Assembly (NCBI GenBank): GCA_934045905.1
Contig: OW203762.1
Coordinates: 52,105,411-52,169,410, forward strand
DNA: 64,000 nt
From: Leuctra nigra
Taxonomy: Eukaryota; Arthropoda; Insecta; Plecoptera; Leuctridae
Direction: 5' to 3'
Shown: positions 13,201 to 23,500 of the stretch, in pieces
Numbering within the stretch: position 1 is the stretch's first letter
Layout: each line of letters begins with the position of its first letter
Made by a program: the position numbers and the translations under genes
The notes under the pieces: model-generated
The model's input: the letters and a program-made list of their open reading frames with translations, nothing else
Database searches by the model: none
Told to the model about the DNA's origin: nothing

Positions 13201-15309
13201 AGGGCTGTCTCGTGGCCAGCACCAACCGTGGCTGTCGGGCGCTCACCACTTGCGGGGTCAACAGCCGAGTGGTACGATTACGTGCTCACCCTTTCTCTAT
13301 GCCATCTAATCTTGTAGATATACTAAGAATACAGTGTCAATGTGACAAATATATCACTTCTTTAGCACCTGATTAATTGTGTATGTACTTTGAAACCAAA
13401 GACTTCAGATAGGTACGTACATATATTTAAAAGTGCAAGATATTATGATGTTTCTTCCAGTGGATGACAGATTTCTGTTTCCCAAAAACTTTGTCAAATG
13501 CATGTTTACATTACAACAATGTAATTGACTTGGACTATTCTGGTTTAATGCACAGTTTGAGGATCTGAAGAAACAGAGCAAATTTTCTCATATGAAATGT
13601 ATAGATACCGTATAGATGGTTAAATGTATAGTTGTCATGCTCGGATTGTGCAGGTTGCCGATGGTATGACACGGGGACCTGTGGTTCGGTTCCCGGACAT
13701 CGGGCGAGCCAGCGAGGCGATGCTGTGGATGCAGACGACCGAGCACTTCGACGCCATGAAGGCAAACTTTGACTCGACAAGTCGTTTTGCTCGACTCACA
13801 CGCGTCCACATCCGCATTGCAGGTCGACATCTCTTCATCCGCTTCGTGGCGACCACGGGCGATGCGATGGGCATGAACATGCTCTCCAAGGTAAGCATTC
13901 GCGTCTGGAAAGGAACTAGAGTATCAATTTACCTAGCATTTTAAGTAGATGATTTATGATGAAAGCTATTAGGTGAAGTCAAAGTGTATATATATACTCT
14001 GGTATCTTTATGAATTCTTAAAACTTTTACTCATGAGAATGATCACTTTTATAATCGATTGCTTTGGTCTGCACTATGCAAATTTGTTTGTTAATTCACA
14101 TACAAACTCAATCCACATGAACTCCACCAAGGTCTAAGACCATATGGCCACAGTTGAGTATTGTGTGATTTGACTTTCAGGGAACGGAGGTGGCTCTGAA
14201 GTATGTGCAGGAGCAGTTCCCCGACATGGAACTGCTTAGTCTCAGCGGGAACTTCTGCACGGACAAGAAGCCGGCCGCTGTCAACTGGATTGAGGGCCGA
14301 GGGAAGTCGGTGGTCTGCGAGGCGGTTGTGCCGGCGGAGGTCGTCAAGACCACGCTCAAGACCTCGGTGCACGCTCTCGTCGACGTCAACATCAGCAAGA
14401 ACATGATCGGCTCTGCGATGGCGGGAAGCATCGGTGGATTCAACGCGCATGCCGCCAACATTGTCACCGCCATATTCATCGCTACTGGACAGGTAATAAC
14501 ACCAACATTCCCTGGGCGTTGCACAGTGATCTCGGATAGATTAACGCGCCACTTGTGTTCTAATAACTACTCGTAACGTGAGATTGCAATGTGTCTCGAC
14601 AGGACCCGGCCCAGAACGTCGGCAGCAGCAACTGCATGACGCTGATGGAGCCGTGGGGCGACGACGGAGAAGACCTCTACGTGTCGTGCACGATGCCGTC
14701 CATTGAAATTGGTACCATCGGCGGCGGCACGGTGCTGTCTCCGCAGGGCGCCTGCCTGGAGATGCTGGGAGTGCGTGGCGCTCATCTGGAGCGACCAGGA
14801 GAGAATGCCAACACCTTGGCTCGCATCGTGTGCGGCACGGTGCTGGCCGGAGAACTCTCACTCATGTCGGCTCTGGCGGCCGGACATCTCGTGCGCAGTC
14901 ATCTCAGACACAACAGGTAGCTATGATGTTGTTACTGATGACTGACCAGCAGCAGCAGATCTTTTTTATCGCTCAAGTCTTTAAAGATTTCACTGAGCAA
15001 CAAACATAAAAGGGAAGAGTTGGAAAGTTGGTTTCTCAAAATTGATGAAAGAGAGTGTTTCCATTGCTGCAATTTCTTTTATTTGTGGGCATCTGGACAA
15101 AACTATTCTGTCTGTGAGTGTCTCCAAGATAGAAAATTATTGTCTCAATAATTCATTGTAAAATGAAGAGCTCCCCGGAACAAGGCTGAATGTGAATGTC
15201 TCCAAGAGTAAATATTTTGTAATTGTATAAATCTGTGTCTTTCAGATCGTCTGTCTCGATGAATGCAATGAATCGAACGTCCTCCACAAAGTCCGAGTCC
15301 AAGTCCTGA
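4253..15309 (+). CDS. HMGCR: 3-hydroxy-3-methylglutaryl-CoA reductase (complete, 11 coding exons)
   Basis: HMG-CoA reductase makes mevalonate from HMG-CoA with 2 NADPH; it is an ER membrane enzyme. Coding exons: 4253-4535, 7542-7629, 8362-8811, 9379-9492, 10096-10302, 12141-12498, 13089-13271, 13654-13890, 14181-14492, 14603-14916, 15246-15309. All join in frame with GT-AG introns and total 869 codons (human 888). Exons 1-5 encode the multi-pass sterol-sensing membrane domain (ASHPWEVIV near the start, [22 protein letters not shown] helices). Exon 6 is mostly linker. Exons 7-11 encode the catalytic domain, with Glu538 in [10 protein letters not shown], Lys669 in CTDKKPAA, Asp745 at GQD, the DAMGMNM NADPH motif, and His844 in GHLVRSH. 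Ser850 after HNR corresponds to the AMPK-site serine of mammalian enzymes. An acceptor (TGTGTGCAG, 4229-4237) precedes the ATG, so a 5' untranslated exon lies upstream. Confidence 0.97.
4768..5342. mobile_element. hAT-type MITE in HMGCR intron 1
   Basis: Terminal inverted repeats read CAGGGCCGGTTTTAGG at the left and CTAAATCCGGCCCTG at the right. A perfect 8-bp target duplication, GTCTTGAG, flanks the element (4760-4767 and 5343-5350), as expected for hAT. It is 575 bp with no transposase frame, so it is non-autonomous. It contains a C-run at about 4819-4834 and a GC-rich two-hairpin module at about 4882-4960 that recurs in three other elements of this window. Confidence 0.92.
6246..7077. repeat. 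80-bp satellite array, about 10 units, in HMGCR intron 1
   Basis: Units of exactly 80 bp (GGCCAGTGCAGCTGCATCGC followed by CCACCCTCCGYCGCCG) repeat with few substitutions. The first unit (about 6296-6337) and the last (about 7037-7077) both carry the same 21-bp insertion, GTCGCGTCGCACCCGCGAGG plus C, absent from the internal units. Overlapping 69-codon open frames on the + strand follow from a period not divisible by three. They are not treated as genes. Confidence 0.95.
7693..7711. repeat. Homopolymer C tract
   Basis: About 19 consecutive C residues lie in HMGCR intron 2, just downstream of its splice donor. The tract length may be unreliable in assembly. Confidence 0.8.
9521..9584 (+). pseudogene. 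5S rRNA-derived fragment
   Basis: The stretch contains GATCTCCGGTTAAGC, then CACATCGAGCGCGGCCAG, then CTGGATGGGTGACCGC in order and spacing typical of the middle and 3' half of eukaryotic 5S rRNA, including the internal promoter region. The 5' third and the 3' closing stem are missing and the flanks are AT-rich. It is a truncated pseudogene or the 5S-derived head of a SINE, in the HMGCR intron that starts at 9493. Confidence 0.72.
10578..12058. mobile_element. pogo/Tigger-like element, interrupted, in HMGCR intron
   Basis: The ends are CAGTGGAACCTCCTTAGTAC at the left and GAGGTTCACTG at the right, flanked on both sides by TA. This matches the CAGTGGAACCTC-type ends of pogo/Tigger elements. 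Repeated GTACGTTTTTCACTTTAGTACG-like words lie inside. No transposase frame survives. A second element with its own inverted repeats (11219-12016) occupies most of the interior. Confidence 0.75.
11219..12016. mobile_element. Nested element with about 65-bp inverted repeats
   Basis: The left end (CAGGGCGATTGTATAACTT, then AGCCGAGATAATGGAT, then CCAATTGATGAAAGTA) and the reverse complement of the right end match over about 65 bp with scattered differences. It is about 800 bp, with no coding frame. Exact borders and target duplication are unclear. It sits inside the pogo-like element. Confidence 0.7.
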
Positions 15310-16057
15310 GACGAAGTGAAGTGGAGCAGAGTACACTCGTATGCAAGGCCAACAGCAAGTGACAAGCAAGTGACAAGTGCCGTCGTGCGGTGGAGAACTA
15401 ACAGTGTGTGAGCAATCTCGTCACAATGACATTGATCACGGACAAACAAAGTGTTTGCATCAAGTGCTGTTACAGTACAGTGCAGTTGTGTCTTCCGATG
15501 TAACAGCAGCTAGTTAGAATAATAGAATACTAGATAGATACTTATTTTACTGTCTGGCATTCAGCAGTTGTGTCAAGTATTGCCATATTATTGCAAGTCT
15601 TTGTTTTCTTTTCATAGTCACAAACTGTTGCAAGAATTATTCTATTTTGCGTGATAGTTTTGCCTCGGATTAGACTGTTATATTTGAGCTTATTATATGA
15701 TGATACAATGATATCTAAATATTAATTAATATATTTTGAAGATTTATTGATAATTATTTTTTATTTTCTTGATCCTTCATCTACAAATTCCTTGAGATAC
15801 ATACCAAAAATAAAATCGAATACAATTATCATATTATAGAAAACATAAAGAAATACAGCTAATACCTAACTACTTATTTTATCAAAAAACTGCTTAAAGT
15901 ACAATCCTTCACATTTATCAGATCCAAGTACTCGAAAGCTTGATTTACATGGGTCAAAGCTAAATACTTCCCCATAATACTGCACCAACACAAAAACGTT
16001 AAAATAATAGAGTTACGAGTAGAGGGAAAAAATGTTGGAATGATGGAATCGGAAGCT
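15310..16057. other. Convergent 3' regions of HMGCR (+) and XPA (-)
   Basis: HMGCR stops at 15309 and XPA at 16058, tail to tail, about 750 bp apart. The sequence is AT-rich. AATAAA-type words occur near 15808 on + and TTATTT words near 15870 (reading toward -). Any of these may be poly(A) signals. No other gene is seen. Confidence 0.55.
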
Positions 16058-17992
16058 TCACATTTTCTCAAAGGTCTCCTCGTAATCGCACTCCATGCAA
16101 GTATGCGAGTAGTTATCATCGTCTTCATTGTACGTTTCTTCACCGAACACGTGGGTGTGTGAAGCAGAGGAGGTTTTGTCATACAAACTGCTTCGAACGG
16201 ACATCCGCAACGCTACAAGAAACGGAGCATTAAGAAAGCAAGAAGGGAACACAAATTTGTAGAAAGTCAAGTTTTAAATTTTTTGTTTGTAGTAAGAAGT
16301 AATTGATAGTATTTAATCAATTCTGTACCTTTCATTTGCTTATTGTATTTTTTAACTTTTGACTTTTCTCTATTTTCCTCTCTTCGTTCTCGCTCCTCTA
16401 GCAGCTCCTCCTCAGAACCCCAAACCTCAAGGGCCCGTTCTTCAATCTGTTACATTTAATAAAAAATATCTTAATGAAATCTTTTTTTCTTGGTAGGTAT
16501 AATAATATTAATATGTGACGTTGAGGTTGTACCTGAATATGTAGATACAATTTCATATCACCCCAATTAGCATTATGAGGGTTTTTTCGAAGTAAAAATT
16601 TAAGGATTGGTTCCCTCTTATCAATGTCACAGTCCTTTAAAAGATATTCTGTTTTTGCATCTGTTCTTGTAATGAGTGAGTGCTTGTCGGAATCATCTCT
16701 GAAACAAAATAATAATAGGTACATTAAAAATGATTAAACTTGTATATATACAACTAAACCACGAATGACTAGGTAAGCAGCTGATACCAACCTACAATTA
16801 TCGCATACTTTATAATCATAGGTACGGAACAAGAATGATTCATCAAAATCTTTCTGGCATTCCAAGCATGTTGGCTGATTTGGTTTCAGTATTGGTGCAG
16901 GTGGCTCGACAATTTTTAGCTGTAAAAAATAATCGTTACTAGATAGTTTGTCTATTCTCTCCCCTTCTTGCCAAGCACATTGAAATAGTAAAGGTCAAAC
17001 ATTTGTGTAATCACTCCATTTTACATAATATTTTGATTATTAATTAATGAAAAGTTTCCAGCAACACTTTCATTATTACAAAAATATTTGCATTAGTGCA
17101 ATGGCTGAAACTTACTGGAATAGTTTCCTCGTCATCCTTCTCTTCAAGCAGAAATCCCCCACCAGTGTCAATGAACTTACTTCCCTTTACTCGTATTATA
17201 GCCTTCTCAACAGAATCTGTTTTTCTGAAAAATCAGTAGGTACAATTTAAAAAATATCTAATTCTACAATTAATTGGATCTTTAAATCTTAATACCTAAA
17301 GGTACCAACTCATGGAAGGCTGTGCGGGACACGCAATTCCCGGGTCCAGGGACAAGATGTTTTTGTCCCGGTCCCGTCCCGAAAAGTATTTTTGTCCTGA
17401 AATCAACCGGAATGTGACTGGAATCGGGACAAATGAATAATCCCGTTTTATACAATATCCTGCCATATTTTAAATTCCTTTAGAAGGTGGTAAGATTCTC
17501 TGATTGGCTGCTGCGCGTTATTGGCTGACCGCTTCTAGGCTTCAAGGACAGGAACACTGACTGCGGCCGCCTTCCGCCATTTCAGATCCAATCCACATTC
17601 AATCCAATTCAGAAGTCAATTTTGCACAATCCCGTCCCGAAACCCGAGATTTTAATGTGTCCCGACCCGATCCCGGATTCATATTTTAAATTGATCCCGT
17701 CCTGAATCCTGAGTTCTTTTACAAATCCCGTCCCGGTCCCATCCCGAATGAAAAAAAGTTGTCCCGCAAGCCCTCCACTCATGCAAATCAAATCTTACGT
17801 TTTAGCGTAAGGGTGAGGAATGAGGCGTGCTTGTTTCCGCAGCAGAGCTTGCTGGCGGTTTCTCTCGATCTTCGCTTGCTCTGCTTCTGTTAAACCAGCT
17901 CCTAGGGAATGCGTCGGTATTGAATCATGATCAACAATTGGAGCAGCTGTATTCCTGGAGGAGCTGGCTGTAGCAGTGGAGTTGTCACCCAT
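16058..17992 (-). CDS. XPA: DNA repair protein XPA (complete, 6 exons)
   Basis: XPA is the damage-verification scaffold of nucleotide excision repair. It binds damaged DNA, RPA, ERCC1 and TFIIH in the nucleus. Exons in transcript order: 17992-17799, 17224-17116, 16919-16792, 16698-16533, 16446-16329, 16212-16058. All junctions are in frame and give 289 codons (human 273). The N-terminal region has [18 protein letters not shown] (RPA-binding type). [14 protein letters not shown] precedes a C4 zinc finger with Cys119-x2-Cys122-x17-Cys140-x2-Cys143 (TCLECQ ... VCDNCR), the human spacing. [12 protein letters not shown] and NWGDMKLYL follow in the DNA-binding core, then a charged helix ([16 protein letters not shown]). 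The C-terminus has a CMEC pair and ends FEKM, as in vertebrate XPA. The first ATG after an upstream non-coding stretch was taken as the start. Confidence 0.95.
17314..17776. mobile_element. GTCCCG-rich MITE in XPA intron 1
   Basis: The ends are GGAAGGCTGTGCGGGACA at the left and TGTCCCGCAAGCCCTCC at the right, with ACTCAT flanking both sides (17308-17313 and 17777-17782). The 463-bp interior is full of TCCCG and GTCCCG words in both arms, many followed by an A/T-rich spacer. No coding capacity. The superfamily is uncertain (hAT-like by general form). Confidence 0.7.
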
Positions 17993-19312
17993 GGCGCTGT
18001 ATCTGTATACAATAAACAATAGAAATGAAATGAAATTCTGTTCACACAATCCTTAACAATTTGTTAACAATCCTGTTCATAATTTCAAAGTTGATGCTAG
18101 GTATTCTATTCTTCAGCATCCAGTTTGATTATTTTAACTTCTGTCAAGTTTTGAGTAAACAAAGGATGTAAAAAAATCTTTGTTGAATACCTAGGGCTTA
18201 AGGGCCTTGTAACTATAGAAGTAGCATCGCATCATGTGCGATGTTAAGCTGGGTTCACATACACCGTTTTGTGGTTTGAGTTTTCCGTTTTCTTTTTCTT
18301 CTAGATAATCATAAGTCCAGAACCCCACACACAGACTTGTGATGGCTTATAGAAATAAATTGGAAAACACAAAATTAAAATTTAACGGATTTTGACTTTT
18401 AGGGACAAGTTTGATTCATGAAACATTGAGAGTGTGTTTCCCTTTTTTTGGTTTCGCCCGAGCAAGTCAATTGTAAAAATATATGTTTTTTGGAAATAAA
18501 AATTAACTGTTCTATTAAGGCGATTCGACCAAAAAAATCAATATTAATTTTCTTCATATTTCGTAAGAGAGAGCTAGTAACATATGATTTCTCCAATGAT
18601 TTCAAGTGACATTAGTCGTTTTTGGGCCCCTCATAAAAAATCCGGGACGTTTTCAAAGTTGTAAAATGCACGTTACTTTGGACCAAGAATAGACAAAACC
18701 GTTTATCTGAATGACACGAAACTTGCAGAGAATATTATTAGATATCTAGTTGTGGGCTAACGGCCCCCATTTTATAATTTTTTGTATCAATTTTTACAAA
18801 AAAAATGTATAACGTAGGTACCAGATTTTAGAGTCAAATATTACTGATTTAGTAGAAGCTACTGTCAAAATAGGAATGAAGTTATCGAAATTTGGGGGCC
18901 GTCATGACATCCGCCTATTCTTTGTGAACAAAATGAGCCCTCGTGGAAGTCTGTAGTGTGAATGATGGGGCTTGAATCGTGGCCGTAGTAAATATGTTTA
19001 TTTTCAAAAATAAGTCAAAATTTTACGGTACTACAACAATAATGTGTCAAAAAAGATACAGTGAGTTGTAGAATCATTTACTGAATGAGAAAAATGCCCT
19101 CCCGACTATACTGAGTCCAGACTGAGTCTACAAAGTGCAGTAGTTTCGCCAATAACGTGATTAATATTTTTAGTCACGTGGTATCGCTTGAATCGCGTTA
19201 ATGATGGTGACAGATCATGATATGTTGACACACGATTCAACCCAAAATAAACTGGCCTTCTTAAGTTCTTCTCGGGATTTACGCCGATGTGGCGATCTTG
19301 AGTGAGCATTCA

Positions 19313-19480
19313 GGACCCTTACCTAATATCGCCAATTTTTCAGTAGCACCATGTTACAGTAGCACGATCGGCTAGTTGCCATGGCGACAATGTTAGCTCT
19401 TATGGCTAAAACTTTTAAAACAAAAGTTGAGCTACAGTAACACGGTGCTACTGAAATTTTGCGATATTAGGTAAGGGTCC
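19313..19480. repeat. 168-bp foldback element
   Basis: GGACCCTTACCTAATATCGC at the left is matched by GCGATATTAGGTAAGGGTCC at the right. The complementarity continues inward through CAGTAGCACC and TGTTACAGTAGC with small gaps. Non-coding, probably a small MITE. Confidence 0.85.
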
Positions 19481-19630
19481 AGGTCTGTTCGTTCGCTCTA
19501 CACTAGTGACACCGGAATTACACTGGCCGACACTCACCCTATGCCAAGTGTGGAAAGTGTCTACACCTTTTACACTTTTTGTCGGTCGAACAGTTCAAGT
19601 GTAGCCAGTGCAGAGCGAATGAACAGACCT
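19481..19630. repeat. 150-bp foldback element with AGGTCTGTTC ends
   Basis: It begins AGGTCTGTTCGTTCGCTCTA and ends with AGAGCGAATGAACAGACCT, which are imperfect reverse complements. It abuts the previous foldback directly. The terminal AGGTCTGTT also occurs on the foldback at 60398-60531, suggesting one family. Confidence 0.8.
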
Positions 19631-20020
19631 TCGGTTACGACTACCTAGGTATAGGTTTCCTAGGTAGGTAGGTAGGTAGAGGTACACAGTACACACTGTA
19701 GGCTAGGTAGGTAGGTACCCCTAAAAAAGGGCAGGAAAGTAGGTAGGTAGGTAGTAAACACTTCAGCGTAGAAGGTAGAAATCAACATGATACAACGGAT
19801 TTACCTGAGGAAGACGTTGTAGATATCTCATGAAAAAAAGTATAATGAAAAAATTTACACGATAAAATGATTTGAAAACTAGGACCATCTAGGACCTTTT
19901 AAACACACACTCAAACCTTCACTCCTCTCCTCTCCCCTCTCCCAATTGTACCAACTGAATATTGCAAAAATTTGAAGGAAAAGAGTTCAAGAAGTGTTGC
20001 CAAATTTTGCTATTTGCTGC

Positions 20021-20463
20021 ATGAGTGCATTGCTGCCATTTGCGCCAGCTGTTGAGTTGTCAATGTCAACTGTGGATTTTGTAATGGGCAGTACATCGGA
20101 TTTTCATAAAGGTTCCGGTGATAAAGTAGATAAACCTGAAGATTATGGACCTAACTTAAAAACTTTGCCAACAAATGATCAAGTAAAAGAATTGCAAACA
20201 ATTTTACGTGACAAGTAAGTCGGCACATGTAAAACATAACCTAGAATTTGGTGCAACTTTTAACATGGGGTGCTTTCTTCTTGTTTCTTCTCTTTCATCT
20301 TGTACCTATTTGTATTTGTATTTAATGTTTCTTCTTACAAGCGTTTATACATAGCGTTTGTTTATACAGTGGTCAGGCACTAATTTTAGGTTTTAGGTGT
20401 AGAAGTTACTGAAGATTAAGATAAGATAGGTATAGGTATAGTTTTGTAAGTTACCTACATAAC

Positions 20464-20502
<39 letters not shown>

Positions 20503-23500
20503 TTATTAGCTGCATTCAGCTTATTGATACATAAAACATCCTTACATCTAGCTGTCGTCACACATGTAAATTACTACAAATCATTACAACTTCCAGCTCA
20601 GTATAGGTACATGGGGTATACATAACAATTGAGACTTTTATTAGAACACAACCTCATCAGTGATCCTAGGTGGAACCTGACTATATTGCAGTCTAAAGGT
20701 ACTTTTACAGCCCAGTCAGTGCGACGGTCGGCGTTGGCCAATCAGGTGGTCCAGCGTCAGCACTCAGCACTGACTGTAAAGAAAGCGCAGAAATCCTGTA
20801 CATCAATTATTAAGGTGATACAAGCATTCGGCCGTTTTAGCAAATTTGAGAGAGAAAAATTGTTTCATATGAGGGTGTAACTTTGATAAAATGTTCCCAT
20901 GATCAGTCTGATTGCATTAGTGGCACTTTTTCATTTTTGTTTCGTGCCTTAATTAGACGCCGGTTATTGAACAAACCGTGCAAAACTATGAAATTTCCGA
21001 TACGATTGGAGACCAAACCTGTTAAGTGATTGATCTCAAATTTTAATCATGATTAGATAAAAAATAAACTTAGGGTTTTCACTTTTCACTTTTTAACATT
21101 AAATTTAATACGGCACCCAGCGAGCCAAGAAAATTGACTATTTTTCACAAAAAATCAACTTATTATTACTACCTAATTAACAAAGCAAAAAATTGAAAAT
21201 GTATCAAGGGATAACCCTAAGTTTGTATTTTATCTAATCTTGATTAAAATTTCAAATCATTTCATCAACCCATTTCGTCTCCAATCGTATCAAAAAAGTG
21301 CCTGCAAAAAGCGGCAAAATCGCTCGCGCTTGTAGCATCTTAAGGTGGAAACTGAATTTTAATAAAAATATTATTTATTGGTAGATTCAATTAATGTTTT
21401 TGTGTGGATTCCATTAGTATTCAGTAAGACATGCCCTACGTACTACCAATGTTAATTTTGAGTTTGTTATGTACCTTTTTCTCAGGATGTATTGCTGACC
21501 TCAGTGGTTAATTTGTAAAATAATAAGTGGGCGGACGCTCGGCGGTGTCAGGGAAACATACTTGCTTACGAAAATAATGGGGGGTTTGGGGGGAGGGCCC
21601 CCCCAACATAATGCGGGTCCGGGGTGACAAGCCCCGGGAAAAATTTGAATGTCAGGACCAAATTTATTGCCTTTCTACGCGATTTGTACAAAATGTTAAG
21701 CCAATTTTTACTTCTATGAAAAAAGAGTGGGGGGGACGCGTCCGCCCTCGTCCGCTCCCAAATTACCCACTGCTTGACCTACATATTTGAAATGTTTACC
21801 ATGTATTGAGGAGATCAATTTAAGTCCACTTTGTTCAATTTGATTGTGTAGGTATTATTAAATTATTAAATTATTATTATTTAATAATAATTTAATAATT
21901 TAATAATTATCTCTAATAATCTAGAATAATCTTTTAATAATTTATCAAGGTCAAATATTTTTAAATTGTCAATATTACAATATTTGTCAATACGTTTTAA
22001 TTTTTATAACAATAAAATAACAACGGTATTGCATTCAAAATAAACTCATTTGTTCAAATATACTTGCTGAAGGTACAGTAAAAATTTCAGCTCATTATCT
22101 CTAATGGATTCCAAGAAAAAAGAACATGACCTTGAAAAAAAAATAAAAAAGAACCGCGTTTTGAATTATACAGAACAGCATTTACTAATGCAGGGTACTC
22201 TTTTTCGACGAAAATATAGTAGCTTCAAAATAATGTATTTAGATTGTTGCCACGGCAATTCACTTTCACAAAACGATAAATATAATTAGGTACATAGTAC
22301 CTAAATTAATAAATGTCTGTCTCCCGTTTCCAACACAATGTCGGGTCGGGGGGTGGAATTCCACCATCCATCTTGGGCCTTCGCTTCAGTGATGTCGGGT
22401 GGCCGGTCCTGACACATCACACTCTTCTTCTTCCTCCTCCTCTTCATATTCTGGTTGCTGCCGCTCCACCATGACTCTCCACCTCTCTCTGTCCTCCCAC
22501 AATCTTCCTGCAGTCACTGTTCCCCACTCCTCACCTCTTTCCTCTACATCCCACTTCACCTGGTCCTCCCACTTCGCTCTCGGTCTACCCCTTCTGCTTT
22601 CCCGGTCTCTCGCTCTTTCAAATTCTCTCTTCGGTATTCTCTTGGGATTCATTCTTCTAAGATGACCATACCAGCGCAGTCTGTCTCTTCCTATCTTATA
22701 GTTGAGGCTCTCAACACCTAGCTTCTTCCTTATGTCAGTACTTCTTTGCTTTTCCATCTTCGATACTCCAGCGATGCTTCTGAGGAATTTCATCTCGGCC
22801 GCCTGGACATTTCCTGCTTCTTTGTTGGTCAATGTCCATGTGACTGCACCATAAGTTAGTATTGGTATGAAGTAGGTCTTGTAGAGTAGCATCTTGCATT
22901 TGGTTGGCATGTCTTCGTTCCACAGAAGCTTTCTGACTGATTGGTAGAATCCACTGGCAAGGTGTATCCGCCTAGATATCTCTGCTCCCATCCTAGCCTC
23001 ATTGGTCACTATGCTTCCTAGATATTTGAACTCCTGCTTTACTTCGAGTACTTCTCCCTGTAGCTGGATGTTAGTATTTTGGGCTTTCTTATCCCTACTC
23101 ATCACCATGGCCTTACTCTTTTCTCTGCTTATCCTGAGCCCGTATTCCCGAGTTACTACATCCCATCTGTCCATCTTCTCTTGGACGTCCTGTGCACATT
23201 CTATAAAAAAATATTCCCAATAGTTTTTATTTAGTTCAATCTTATCTTTTAAGTAAGAAAAATTTTAAATCAACAATAATATGGCATATTATATTCCATT
23301 GTTGAAAAATGTATTCAATGAAATCAATGATATAATACTGAACTAATAAATAGCTGGCTATACTTATGCAATTTTTTTTTAAATTTGTTAGCAACAGAAT
23401 AGGGTATCTCCTAAACCTCAATTTTTATTGATTTGTATTTCTATGTATTTTAACCTAAAGTATATTTATTTTATATATAATAATTTAAAAATTATAATCT

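Larger units (their letters stand above)
17993..20020. other. Divergent intergenic region between XPA and UPRT
   Basis: XPA (-) and the UPRT-like gene (+) start about 2 kb apart, head to head. The stretch contains repeat-like sequence (about 18400-18960, with GGGGCC-type words), two adjacent foldbacks (19313-19630) and TAGGTAGG-type simple repeat at about 19660-19755. Promoters of both genes should lie here, but no core element is convincing. Confidence 0.5.

Noticed and set aside
22399..22721. Ser-rich frames at the LINE fragment on the + strand
   Set aside because: They are antisense to the reverse-transcriptase fragment on the minus strand.
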